Source: Rhodoferax sp.
GTDB taxonomy: Bacteria; Pseudomonadota; Gammaproteobacteria; Burkholderiales; Burkholderiaceae_C
Assembly: GCA_008015235.1 (NCBI GenBank)
Contig: SSFF01000003.1
Coordinates: 1-64,000 of the forward strand
Reading direction: 5' to 3'
Length of the DNA stretch: 64,000 nt
Within the stretch, counting starts at the first letter, position 1; the number at the start of each line of letters is the position of its first letter. Positions 51,460 to 60,345 of the stretch are shown here, in pieces. The notes under the pieces are model-generated. The model was given only the letters and a program-made list of their open reading frames with translations. It did no database searches and had not been told where the DNA came from. A program made the translations under genes and the position numbers.

Positions 51460-51473
51460 TGGTGTGTGCTTGC

Positions 51474-52760
51474 TCAGTTCACCATGCCCAGCATGCGCGG
51501 GAACCACAGGCTCAAACCGGGCCAGTAGGTCACCAGCATCAGGAAGCCCAGCATGGACAGCAGCCACGGCCACACCGCCACGGTGAGTTCGGTGATGCCC
51601 ATCTTGGTGATGCCCGAGGCCACGTACAGGTTCAGGCCCACCGGCGGGTGGCACATGCCTACTTCCATGTTCACCACCATGATGATGCCGAAGTGCACCG
51701 GGTCGATGCCCAGCTTCATGGCCACCGGGAACAGGATGGGCGCGAAGATCAGCACGATGGAGGACGGCTCCATGAAGTTGCCCGCCAGCAGCAGGATCAC
51801 GTTCACGGCCAGCAGGAAGGTAATGACCCCCAGGCCGTTGCCCAGCATCCAGTCGGCCAGCGCCTGAGGGATGTTCTCGTTGGTCATGATGAAGCTGAAC
51901 AGCACCGCGTTGGTGATGATGTACAGCAGCATGGCGCTCATGTTGGCCGAGTTCAGCAGCACCTTGGGTACGTCTTTCAGGCCCATGTCCTTGTAGACAA
52001 ACACCGCCACGAAGAAGGCATAGACAGCGCTCATGGCGGCGGCTTCGGTCGGTGTGAACATGCCAGTGTAGATACCGCCCATGACCACCACGATCAGGAA
52101 CAGGCCCCAGGCCGAAGCGCGGAACGCGGCCCAACGTTCACCCCAGGTGGCCTTGGGCATGCGCGGATAGTCGAACTTGCGGGCACGCCAGTAGGTCACG
52201 CCGCCCAGGGTGGCCGCCAGGGCCAGGCCCGGCACCACACCGGCCATGAACAGCGCGCCCACCGAGGTGTTGGTGGCCACCGAGTACATCACCATCACGA
52301 TCGACGGCGGGATCAGGATGCCCAGCGCGCCCGAGGTGGTGATGACCCCGGCGCCGAACTTGTTCGGAAACCCGGCCTTGGTCATGGCCGGCAGCAGGAT
52401 CGAGCCAATGGCCACCACCGTGGCCGGGCTGGAACCCGACACCGCTGCGAACAGGGCGCAGGCCAGCACCCCACCCAGGCCCAGGCCACCGTACCAGTGG
52501 CCCACCATGGCAGTGGCAAAGTTGATCATGCGTCGCGCCACGCCGCCGTGGGTGAGGAAGTTGCCGGCCAGGATGAAGAACGGGATCGCCATGATCTCGA
52601 ACTTCTCGATGCCGGTGAACAGTTTCAGGGCCACCGATTCCAGCGGCACATGGGTAAAGCCGAACAGGAAGGTCAGTACCGTCAGCCCCAGCGAAATGGA
52701 GATCGGCATGCCGGTGAGCATCAGCACCAGCAGGATCAGGAAAATGATGGTTGCATTCAT
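51474..52760 (-). CDS. dctM: TRAP transporter large permease subunit
   Basis: 428 residues, about 12 membrane segments. DctM hallmarks: IPFFILAGNFLTHGG, VSGSSPATVVAIGSILLP, LGILIPPSIVMVMY and NMEVGMCHPPVGLNLYV. Forms the sodium-driven channel of a tripartite transporter for C4-dicarboxylates or other carboxylates. Overlaps dctQ by four bases. Operon order dctP-dctQ-dctM. Confidence 0.94.
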   Translation of the reverse strand: MNATIIFLILLVLMLTGMPISISLGLTVLTFLFGFTHVPLESVALKLFTGIEKFEIMAIPFFILAGNFLTHGGVARRMINFATAMVGHWYGGLGLGGVLACALFAAVSGSSPATVVAIGSILLPAMTKAGFPNKFGAGVITTSGALGILIPPSIVMVMYSVATNTSVGALFMAGVVPGLALAATLGGVTYWRARKFDYPRMPKATWGERWAAFRASAWGLFLIVVVMGGIYTGMFTPTEAAAMSAVYAFFVAVFVYKDMGLKDVPKVLLNSANMSAMLLYIITNAVLFSFIMTNENIPQALADWMLGNGLGVITFLLAVNVILLLAGNFMEPSSIVLIFAPILFPVAMKLGIDPVHFGIIMVVNMEVGMCHPPVGLNLYVASGITKMGITELTVAVWPWLLSMLGFLMLVTYWPGLSLWFPRMLGMVN

Positions 52761-53434
52761 TTCTGGTCACCTCCACGCCCGGCGTTGACGTCGGCCGGAT
52801 GCAGGTTGTCTTTCATGGCGTAGGGGTTGATGTCCTGGGCCACCGGCTCTTCGTCCAGCCCGTCCACATGGCCGTGGTCGTGGTGTGGCAGCTCGCCCGT
52901 GCGCATGAAGCCCACCAGCACCTGCAGGAAACGGAAGCACATCAGGCTGGTGCCCAGCGGGATGGCGCTGTAGACGATCCAGGTGGGCCACTCCAGGTCG
53001 GGGGTGGTGGGGCCTTCGATGAGGTCATCGATGGGCAGGCCGAAAAACTTGTAGACGCCGTAGTGTGCTCCGTTCTCCCACACGAAGTGCGAGCCCAGGT
53101 AGGCCACGATGCCGGTGAACACGGCACCGGCGGCCAGGCCGAAGATGATGAACTTGCCACGGTTGGCGTCGCTCAGGCGGTTGATCAGCACGTCCACGCC
53201 CACGTGGATGCCGGTGCGCACCCCGTAGGCGGCACCGAACTTGGCCATCCACACGAACATGATGATGGTCAGTTCCTGGGCCCAGGTCATGTTGATGGTG
53301 AGCAGCCAGTCCTGCACGCCAGGAATGGCGAAGCCGGCCGCGTAGCGGTGCAACACGGCAACGAAGACGATGAGCGTGGCGCCGCCCATCAGGAAGGTGA
53401 TGAACCACTCTTCCAGGTGATCGAGAAACTTCAT
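52757..53434 (-). CDS. dctQ: TRAP transporter small permease subunit
   Basis: 225 residues, four membrane helices with the DctQ motif WAQELTIIMFVWMAKFGAAYG. Assembles with DctM. A hydrophilic His/Asp-rich C-terminal tail (LPHHDHGHVDGLDEE) is longer than usual. Separated from dctP by an intrinsic terminator. Confidence 0.92.
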   Translation of the reverse strand: MKFLDHLEEWFITFLMGGATLIVFVAVLHRYAAGFAIPGVQDWLLTINMTWAQELTIIMFVWMAKFGAAYGVRTGIHVGVDVLINRLSDANRGKFIIFGLAAGAVFTGIVAYLGSHFVWENGAHYGVYKFFGLPIDDLIEGPTTPDLEWPTWIVYSAIPLGTSLMCFRFLQVLVGFMRTGELPHHDHGHVDGLDEEPVAQDINPYAMKDNLHPADVNAGRGGDQK

Positions 53435-53454
53435 GGGATGACTCCGGTAGCGTC

Positions 53455-53491
53455 AAAACGCCACGCAACACCAGGGTAGGTGGGCGTGGCG
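53455..53491 (-). terminator. Attenuator hairpin between dctP and dctQ
   Basis: On the minus strand CGCCACGC, a 17-base loop, GCGTGGCG and TTTT. Such a hairpin lets dctP be made in excess over the membrane subunits. Confidence 0.8.
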
Positions 53492-53519
53492 CTTTTGGCG
53501 GTTCAGGCAGTAAGGGGTA

Positions 53520-54524
53520 TCAGAGCTTGGCCGGGTCGAAACCGGTGGCCTTGTAGACTTCCTGGATGGTTTCCTTGCCTACGCGGTCGGCCATCTTGGC
53601 GTGCACCGGCACCAGGGCCTTCTTCAGCGCCATGCGCTCTTCCTTGGTGGGAGTGTAGATGGTGGTCTTGCCGCTCTTCTTCACGCCTTCCAGGGCCAGG
53701 TCGTTCTCGTCCTGGGCGATCTGGTTGGCGTAGAAGGTGGCCTGCTTCATGGCCTGGGTCAGCTGGTCACGCACGTCGGCGGGCAGACCGTCCCAGAACT
53801 TCTTGTTCACGATGACCGCATAACCCAGGTAGCCGTGGTTGGTCAGCGACACGTGCTTCTGCACTTCGTGCATCTTCTGGGTGAACAGGTTGGACGGGGG
53901 GTTCTCGGTACCGTCGACCACGCCCGTCTGCAGCGCCTGGTAGGTTTCGCCGAAGGCAATCACCTGCGGAATGCCTCCCAGCGCGCGGATTTCCTCTTCC
54001 AGCACCTTGGACGACTGGATGCGGTACTTCAGGCCCTTGTAGTCGGCCACGCTCTTGAGCGGCTTGTTGGCGGAAAACACCTTGAAGCCGTTGTCCCAGT
54101 AGGCCAGGCCGGTGATGCCACGGGTTTCCAGCTTCTTGAACAGCTTCTCTCCCACGGCCCCGTTGGTCACCTTGTGCAGGTCGTCACGGTCGTCGAAGAT
54201 GAAGGGCAGGTCGAACACCTCGAACTCCTTCACACCCAGCGGGCCGAACTTGGCCAGCGAAGGCGCCAGCATCTGCACCGAGCCCATCTGCAGGGCTTCC
54301 ATTTCTTCCTTGTCCTTGTACAGGGCGCTGTTGGCATAGACCTCGACCTTGACCTTGCCCTTGGTCAGCTCGGCAGCCTTCTTGGCAAAGAACTCGGCAG
54401 CGCGGCCCTTGGGGGTGTCCTGCGCCACCACGTGGCTGAACTTGATGACGGTTTGGGCGTTGGCCGCAGCGGCGCCCAGTGCCAGCAAGGCACAGGCAAC
54501 GACGTGTTTGACGGGGAACTTCAT
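53520..54524 (-). CDS. dctP: TRAP transporter solute-binding protein DctP
   Basis: 334 residues, AAGGAGA before the ATG. Signal peptide MKFPVKHVVACALLALGAAAANA, then the DctP fold: IKFSHVVAQDTPKGRAAEFF, GVVDGTENPPSNLFTQKM, and the substrate arginine region YKGLKYRIQSSKVLE. Binds a carboxylate in the periplasm and delivers it to DctQM. Confidence 0.93.
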   Translation of the reverse strand: MKFPVKHVVACALLALGAAAANAQTVIKFSHVVAQDTPKGRAAEFFAKKAAELTKGKVKVEVYANSALYKDKEEMEALQMGSVQMLAPSLAKFGPLGVKEFEVFDLPFIFDDRDDLHKVTNGAVGEKLFKKLETRGITGLAYWDNGFKVFSANKPLKSVADYKGLKYRIQSSKVLEEEIRALGGIPQVIAFGETYQALQTGVVDGTENPPSNLFTQKMHEVQKHVSLTNHGYLGYAVIVNKKFWDGLPADVRDQLTQAMKQATFYANQIAQDENDLALEGVKKSGKTTIYTPTKEERMALKKALVPVHAKMADRVGKETIQEVYKATGFDPAKL

Positions 54525-54610
54525 GGCGGTCTCCTTCGGGGTTAAACGATGGGGAGCGACTGTAGACATTCGGTAACCCCAGCGTAACTGTGGCCTTCCA
54601 CAGCTAGGGT

Positions 54611-55633
54611 TTACCCCGAGATAGTGCCGTGCAGCTCCTGCATCCAGGGCGCGCCAATGCGTTTTTCGAGCGCGTCGTACACGCTGCGCATGGCCTGGCG
54701 CAGCATCTCGCGCTGGGCCACGGTGGGCAGATGGATGCGGGTGGTCCCAGCCAGACGCAGGGCGGCCAGGGCGTCGTCGTTTTCCTGCTGCGCAATGGTG
54801 TTGCCCCAGGCCAGGGCTTCCAGCAGCGCCTGCTGCACCAGCTGGCGGTCGGGGCTGGCCAGGCTGGCCCAGAAGTCGCGGTGGGCCACCACGGCGTAGC
54901 CCAGGTAGCCGTGCTGCGTGAGACTCAAGTCGGTCTGGACCTCGTGCATGCGCTGGGTCCAGAAGTTGGAAATCGGGTTCTCGGTGCCGTCCACCACGCC
55001 CGTGGCCAGGGCGCGGCGGGTTTCGCCGAAGGACAGGTTCACGGGTTGCGCGCCCAGCGCCCGCATCTGCTGGGCGATGACGCGCGAGCTCTGCACGCGC
55101 ATGCGCAGTCCGGCAAAGTCGGCCGGGGCCAGCAGGGGCTTGTTGCCGCTCATGTGCTTGAAGCCGTTGTCCAGGTAGCCCAGTCCCACCAGACGCTGAC
55201 GCCCCAGGGCCGAGAGCAGGCGCTGGCCCACCGCGCCTTCGCACACGCGGCGCACCTGGGTGGCGGTGTCGAACACGAAAGGCAGGTCGAACAGTTCGAA
55301 CTCGGGAAAGCCGATGCGCCCGAACTTGGACAGCGAGGGTGCCAGCATGTCCACCGCGCCCAGCTGCAGGGCCTGCATCTCGTCGGCGTCACCGTACAGG
55401 CTGGAGTTGGGGTAGATCGCCACCCGGATACGTCCGCCGCTGCGCTGCTCCGCCAGCTCCTTGAAGCGTTGCAGGGCCAGGCCCTTGGGCGTTTGCTGCG
55501 CCACCACGTGCGACAGCCGGATGGTGATGGTGCCCCGGGCCTGGGCTACCGCGCCCAGGCCACCCAGCGCCAGCCCGCCCAGCGCGTGCAGGGCGCGGCG
55601 GCGCGGGGGGTTGAATGCACGGGTGCTGGGCAT
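54611..55633 (-). CDS. Second DctP-type solute-binding protein
   Basis: 340 residues. The N-terminus MPSTRAFNPPRRRALHALGG has a twin-arginine-like pattern (RRRAL), unlike the Sec signal of dctP. Body closely parallels dctP: RLSHVVAQQTPKGLALQRF, GVVDGTENPISNFWTQRM, FAGLRMRVQSSRVIAQQ. No terminator separates it clearly from dctP (87-base gap). Adjacent to and divergent from the DctS-type sensor kinase, so it may act as a co-sensor or a binding protein of different specificity. Confidence 0.9.
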   Translation of the reverse strand: MPSTRAFNPPRRRALHALGGLALGGLGAVAQARGTITIRLSHVVAQQTPKGLALQRFKELAEQRSGGRIRVAIYPNSSLYGDADEMQALQLGAVDMLAPSLSKFGRIGFPEFELFDLPFVFDTATQVRRVCEGAVGQRLLSALGRQRLVGLGYLDNGFKHMSGNKPLLAPADFAGLRMRVQSSRVIAQQMRALGAQPVNLSFGETRRALATGVVDGTENPISNFWTQRMHEVQTDLSLTQHGYLGYAVVAHRDFWASLASPDRQLVQQALLEALAWGNTIAQQENDDALAALRLAGTTRIHLPTVAQREMLRQAMRSVYDALEKRIGAPWMQELHGTISG

Positions 55634-55679
55634 GCTCGCTATTATGCGAGGGCACTTTCCGCACCGCACCCGCCCCACC

Positions 55680-57734
55680 ATGTCGCCCCATTCGCCCCTG
55701 GACTTTGCCCTGCTGCAGGACCGCCAAAGCCTCGGGCGTGACCGTGCACGGCGCACCGTGCTCTGGATGATGGGCTTTGCCGTGCTCATCGTGGCGGCGG
55801 TCATGGCGCTGCTGTGGTACCTGAACAATTTCGAGACCGAAGAGGAAGAGCGCCGCCGTGGCGCCGACGCCCAGTGGCTGGAACAAAGCGTGCAGTTCCA
55901 CTTCCGCCGCCTGGAAGACGACCTTCAGGCCCTGGCCCGGCAGGCGGTGCTGGACGGCAGTGCGCACCGCAGCGGCCGTGGCGACGAGGGCACCTCCGGC
56001 GGGCTGCTGTGGCGCCAGGCAGACGTGGTGCTGGCCCATGGCTGGATGCCCGAGCCTGCGGGCCCCGAACCGATGGCGTCACTGGCCTTGTGGTCCTATT
56101 ACCAGAACCTGCACAGCACCAATCCCCAGGCCCTGACCACGTTGCAGGACATTGCGCGCGGTCTGCGCCGCTCTACCTACGCCGGGCCCATGCGCACCGC
56201 CGAGGGCCAGGCCACCGACGTGGTGTGGCTGGCCGTGCCCTATTTCGACGGCGGGCGCTACCGCGGCATGTATGTGGCTGCCATCGCCCTGCAAAAAGCG
56301 CTCGACGCGCTGGTGCCGGCCTGGTTCCTGCGCAGCCAGACCGTGCGCCTGGTCACCGACGACCTGGACGCCCCGGCCCCCAGCGCACCGCAGCGCTACC
56401 GTGCGCTCATGAACCTGCCGGGCACCGACCTCATGGTCGAGGTGGTGCCCCAGGGTGCACAGGCATCGCCCGTGCCGCGGGTTTTCTTCGTCGTGGCCCT
56501 GCTGTTCCTGTTGGGCATGCTGGCCAGCCTGGCCGCCTTGCGCCGCGACTTCGTCAAGCGCCTGCAGGTGCAGCAGCGCCTGCAGGCCGAGGTGGCGCTG
56601 CGCACCGCCATGGAAAGCTCGGTCACCACCGGCCTGCGGGCCTGGGACCTGCAGGGGCAGGTGCTGTATGTGAACGAGGCTTTCTGCACCATGGTGGGTT
56701 ACCGCGCGGCCGAGCTGGTGGGCACGCGTGCGCCCTTTCCCTACTGGCCGGTCGAGCTCACCGATGAGTTGCACCTGCTGCACAGCGAGGTAATCACCCA
56801 GGGCACGTCCAACCAGGGCATCGAGGTGCAGTTCCAGCACCGCGACGGTCACCGCATCGACGTGCTCATCCACGAGGCGCCTCTCAACGCCGCCGACGGC
56901 ACCCAGCTGGGCTGGATGAGCTCGGTGGTGGACATCAGCGAGCGCAAGCGCGCCCAGCAGCTGGCGGCGGCCCAGCAGGAAAAGCTCGAAGCCTCGGGGC
57001 GCTTGGTGGCGGTGGGCGAAGTGGCCTCCACCCTGGCCCACGAACTCAACCAGCCCCTCGGTGCGCTGTCCAGCTTTGCCAATGGGTTGCTCAACCGCCT
57101 GCACAGCGGCAACATCCAGCCCGAGGAAATCGAACCCGTGGTGCAGCGCATGGCGCAACTGGCCGAACGTGCCGGGGGCGTGATCCAGCGGGTGAACGCC
57201 TTTGCCCGCAAGCGCGAGCTGCAGCTCCAGCGCGTGGACCTGGGCGCCCTGGCGCGCCGCGTGGTGGCCAGTGCCCAGGAACAGCACAGCGCCCAGGCCA
57301 GCCTGCTCAGTCCGGCGGCGCCAGTGTGGGTGCAGGCCGACGCCTTGCTGCTGGAGCATCTGGTGAGCAACCTGTGCTCGAATGCCATGGACTGGTCGCT
57401 CAAGGGCCGTAGCCGCGCACGGGTGCAGGTGGAGCTGGTGGTGTCGGCCGACACCGCCGCTCCCAGCGTGGCCCTGCGCGTGGCGGACTCGGGCCCGGGC
57501 GTGGCCGAGTCCGACCGCAGCCGCATTTTCAATGCCTTCTACAGCACCAAGGACGGCGGCATGGGCATGGGCCTGGCCATCTGCCGCTCCATTGCCGAGG
57601 CGCACCATGGGCGCATTGAGGTCGGGCGCGACGCCACTTTGGGCGGGGCGCTTTTCACCGTACATTTGCCGCTGGCCGATCCCGCCGCAGCCAGCCCCGA
57701 CAGCCCCACCGAAGCACCGCACCCCGCACCATGA
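55680..57734 (+). CDS. DctS-type sensor histidine kinase
   Basis: 684 residues. Two membrane helices (about 27-47 and 263-283) enclose a periplasmic sensor region of about 215 residues; then a PAS domain with PAC (about 310-425), a HisKA domain with STLAHELNQPLGAL (phosphoacceptor His) and HATPase_c with NLCSNAMDWS and GMGMGLAICRSI. The layout matches DctS of Rhodobacter. Overlaps the response regulator by four bases. Start at ATG 55680 is chosen because upstream frame is less coding-like. Confidence 0.92.
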   Translation: MSPHSPLDFALLQDRQSLGRDRARRTVLWMMGFAVLIVAAVMALLWYLNNFETEEEERRRGADAQWLEQSVQFHFRRLEDDLQALARQAVLDGSAHRSGRGDEGTSGGLLWRQADVVLAHGWMPEPAGPEPMASLALWSYYQNLHSTNPQALTTLQDIARGLRRSTYAGPMRTAEGQATDVVWLAVPYFDGGRYRGMYVAAIALQKALDALVPAWFLRSQTVRLVTDDLDAPAPSAPQRYRALMNLPGTDLMVEVVPQGAQASPVPRVFFVVALLFLLGMLASLAALRRDFVKRLQVQQRLQAEVALRTAMESSVTTGLRAWDLQGQVLYVNEAFCTMVGYRAAELVGTRAPFPYWPVELTDELHLLHSEVITQGTSNQGIEVQFQHRDGHRIDVLIHEAPLNAADGTQLGWMSSVVDISERKRAQQLAAAQQEKLEASGRLVAVGEVASTLAHELNQPLGALSSFANGLLNRLHSGNIQPEEIEPVVQRMAQLAERAGGVIQRVNAFARKRELQLQRVDLGALARRVVASAQEQHSAQASLLSPAAPVWVQADALLLEHLVSNLCSNAMDWSLKGRSRARVQVELVVSADTAAPSVALRVADSGPGVAESDRSRIFNAFYSTKDGGMGMGLAICRSIAEAHHGRIEVGRDATLGGALFTVHLPLADPAAASPDSPTEAPHPAP

Positions 57735-58372
57735 GCAGCCCTGAGCGCGTAGACATCCATATCGTCGACGACGACGCCGACGTGCGCGATGGCCTGGCCT
57801 GGCTGTTCGATTCGCGCGGCTACCCGGCCCGCACCTGGGACGGCGGGGAAGCCTTCGTCGCCATGGCCAAGGCGCAGCAAAGCGACTGGGGCCTGGCTGT
57901 GGTGCTGCTGGACGTGCGCATGGAGCCGCTGTCAGGCCCCATGGTCTTCGAGCAGCTCCAGGCCCTGGGTTGCCCCTGGCCGGTGCTTTTTCTCACGGGC
58001 CATGGTGACGTCGGTACGGCCGTGGGGCTGGTGAAGAGCGGTGCCCATGACTTTCTGGAGAAGCCCTTCCAGGACAACGTGCTGGTGGACCGCATCGAAC
58101 AGGCCATGCAACTGGTCCGCAGCCAGAGCGCGTCCGAGCGCGAGGCATTGCGCCTGCGCCAGGCCCTGGCCAGCTTGAGCCCGCGCGAGCGCGAAGTGCT
58201 CGACGAGCTCATCCGCGGCCACTACAACAAGAACATCGCCGACCACCTGGGCATTACGCCGCGCACCGTGGAGTTCCACCGCGCCAACATCTTCGAGAAG
58301 ATGGGCGTGGACTCGGCCATCGAACTGGCCCACAAGCTCGGCCAGCTGAAGCCGCTGTCAGGCCAGGAATAA
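57731..58372 (+). CDS. DctR-type LuxR/FixJ response regulator
   Basis: 213 residues. Receiver domain with Asp in VVLLDVRM (about 60) and Lys in EKPF (about 115), then a LuxR HTH: LSPREREVLDELIRGHYNKN (about 145-164). FixJ/DctR arrangement. Pairs with the upstream kinase to control TRAP carboxylate uptake. A 15-bp palindrome and a dispersed repeat follow the stop. Confidence 0.93.
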   Translation: MSSPERVDIHIVDDDADVRDGLAWLFDSRGYPARTWDGGEAFVAMAKAQQSDWGLAVVLLDVRMEPLSGPMVFEQLQALGCPWPVLFLTGHGDVGTAVGLVKSGAHDFLEKPFQDNVLVDRIEQAMQLVRSQSASEREALRLRQALASLSPREREVLDELIRGHYNKNIADHLGITPRTVEFHRANIFEKMGVDSAIELAHKLGQLKPLSGQE

Positions 58373-58440
58373 GTGCCAAATTGGCACCTGGCCTGCACAT
58401 TTGTTGTGTAGTTTGCTACGAAAATTATAGTAATTTGGTT
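58373..58440 (+). repeat. Dispersed repeat, copy 9, with 15-bp palindrome
   Basis: GTGCCAA-A-TTGGCAC at 58373-58387, one base after the response-regulator stop, leads into TTGGCACCTGGCCTGCAC, GTGTAGTTTGCTACG and ATTATAGTAATTTGG. Confidence 0.75.
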
Positions 58441-58465
58441 TTCGGCACAAGAGCCAGGTGTGCCT

Positions 58466-60064
58466 TCAGCGCAGGCTGGCGCATTCCCCTGGGAGCACAC
58501 ACCCCTTGAAGCTGTTGTTGCGCTTGTAACAAGTGTCGCTCTGCAGCATGCAAGCCTTGTAGGCGGCTTCGCCCTGTTGTCGCCGCGCATCCTGCTGCGC
58601 TTCCAACAAGTCGGAACGTGCCTTGTCGGAACGCTGGTTGGCCAGCAACTGGTCGTTGGCCTTGGCGGCAAACGGGCTGCTGGGGAAGCGGTCGATGATC
58701 TGCTCGTATACCTTGCGTGCACTGTAGGAGTCGCCCTCGCGTTCGTACTTGCCAGCTGCGAGGTACATGGCCTGCGGGTCTTTGCCGTTCATCGCGGCAT
58801 CAAAGCGGGCCTGTTCCTGCTTGCGGCGTTTTTCGGCGGCCAGCTCAGCTTGTCTCTCGCGCTCTTCTTTGGCCAGGCGCTCCGGCCGCTCCCTTACTTC
58901 TTTGGAGGACTTCTCGAATGACTCCCGCGCAGCGTCGAAAAAAGGAGTGGTGGGTACGGAGGTCGTCGATGCATTTGCAGGGGCGGCTGATGCTTTGGCG
59001 ATGACGCCAACATAGCGTGTTGAATCACTGCCGTCTTCACCTGCAGGGTCCAGCAGAAAGTCGATCTTGGAGCCCTTTGATACGGGTACGTAGATTGAAA
59101 ATTCTGTGGATTTCTTGGGGTGCTTCCATGAAAGCCAGACAGGTCTGCCATCCACCTGGATAGCACCGTAGACCCCGAACATTTCTTTCCCGTGGTAGCG
59201 GAAAAAGTTGCCATAGATGTGCGCAGTTCCGTCGAAGGTACTGACCCAACGTCGGACAACGGTTTGGACACCTCCGGTAGAGTTTGCCCCGTTGGGGTGG
59301 CCTCCATGGTCCCAGAGCTGTGTCCAAGGTGGATTGGCGGCTTGTCCTGGAAACCAATTTCCTTCCTCATAACGGCGCATCTCAGTGAATTTGGTCGGGT
59401 TATAGGCATCCATACTGCCGTTGGCGTAACCGTAGTGCCACCCTTTCTTGCCTTGGGTACCGGAAAAGTCAGCGAACGAATCGGCGATCACGGCTTCCGA
59501 AACGGTTGTAACGGGTATGTTGGTACTCTGAGCCCCACTGGATGGTGATGGGGCGGATTTGAGAGGAGCTTCCGCCACCGGCAAGACGGGTACTGCGGGC
59601 AGGACGGGTGCCTGCAGCGCCTCCTTGAACTGCTGGTCATTCGCAAACTCCCCCTCCCACACCGTGCCATTGGCAAAGGTGTAACGGCCCTGGCCGTGCT
59701 TCTGGCCGTTGCGCCAGGCACCGGCATAGCGGTCGCCGCTCTTGAAGGTGTAGGTGCCTTGTCCGTGGGGCTGGGCGTTCACCATGTCGCCCACGTAGGT
59801 GTCACCATTGGCCCAGGTGAAACTGCCCTTGCCGGTGAGCTGGGTGTTGACCACCGGGCCTTCGTAGCGGTTGCCGTTTTTCCACAGCACGCTGCCGCTG
59901 CCGTTCACGGCACCGGTCTTGGCGTCGGTGCTGAAGCTGCCGCGGTAAGTGGTGTCACCGGCCGTAATGGTGGTCTGTGCGTGGATGTCGATGGAGAAGG
60001 TGGCCAACACGGCCAGTGCAAGACTGGCAATGTGGTGGCGTGCCGCAATTTTGTTTTTCGCCAT
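58466..60064 (-). CDS. Exported MORN-repeat protein with central beta-domain and coiled-coil C-terminus
   Basis: 532 residues. A signal peptide ends near IHA. Residues about 35-150 contain four to five MORN repeats (YEGPVVNTQ, YVGDMVNAQPHGQGTY, YAGAWRNGQKHGQGRY). The middle (about 185-355) is a beta-rich domain, from DFSGTQGKKGWHYGYANG to LLDPAGED, of a kind seen in secreted proteins. The last 170 residues form a Glu/Arg coiled coil with a TPR-like helix pair and four cysteines near the end. Base composition of the central part is visibly less GC-rich than both ends. Function unknown. Confidence 0.78.
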   Translation of the reverse strand: MAKNKIAARHHIASLALAVLATFSIDIHAQTTITAGDTTYRGSFSTDAKTGAVNGSGSVLWKNGNRYEGPVVNTQLTGKGSFTWANGDTYVGDMVNAQPHGQGTYTFKSGDRYAGAWRNGQKHGQGRYTFANGTVWEGEFANDQQFKEALQAPVLPAVPVLPVAEAPLKSAPSPSSGAQSTNIPVTTVSEAVIADSFADFSGTQGKKGWHYGYANGSMDAYNPTKFTEMRRYEEGNWFPGQAANPPWTQLWDHGGHPNGANSTGGVQTVVRRWVSTFDGTAHIYGNFFRYHGKEMFGVYGAIQVDGRPVWLSWKHPKKSTEFSIYVPVSKGSKIDFLLDPAGEDGSDSTRYVGVIAKASAAPANASTTSVPTTPFFDAARESFEKSSKEVRERPERLAKEERERQAELAAEKRRKQEQARFDAAMNGKDPQAMYLAAGKYEREGDSYSARKVYEQIIDRFPSSPFAAKANDQLLANQRSDKARSDLLEAQQDARRQQGEAAYKACMLQSDTCYKRNNSFKGCVLPGECASLR

Positions 60065-60287
60065 GGGATTCCCTGAATGAAACAGCGCTGTTCTGCACGG
60101 GCAGGCAGCCCGAAAATTGTACCGAGCGCATACGCCCCACCCTATGGGAAAAAGTCACGCTGGCAGGGATTTATCGCGCGAAGTCCTCCAACGCACCATT
60201 TGGCGATGGCAATGCATCCTGTCTGATGCTGCGATGTACTTCGCGCCGTGTGCGGTGTCTTTCATCAGGCCCCAATCACAGGCCAAA

Positions 60288-60345
60288 TTGGCACCTGGCC
60301 CGCATACAAATTGCGCAGGTAGCTATCAAATAAAGAGCAATCAGG
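60288..60345 (+). repeat. Dispersed repeat, copy 10
   Basis: Best full-length copy: TTGGCACCTGGCCCGCATA, ACAAATTGCGCAGG, TAGCTATCAAATAAAG, AGCAATCAGG. The TCA in its tail (60341-60343) is the antiporter stop codon read on the minus strand. Confidence 0.8.

Noticed and set aside
51363-52823. Plus-strand frame opposite dctM.
   Set aside because: Antisense, low-complexity composition; dctM is clearly real on the minus strand.
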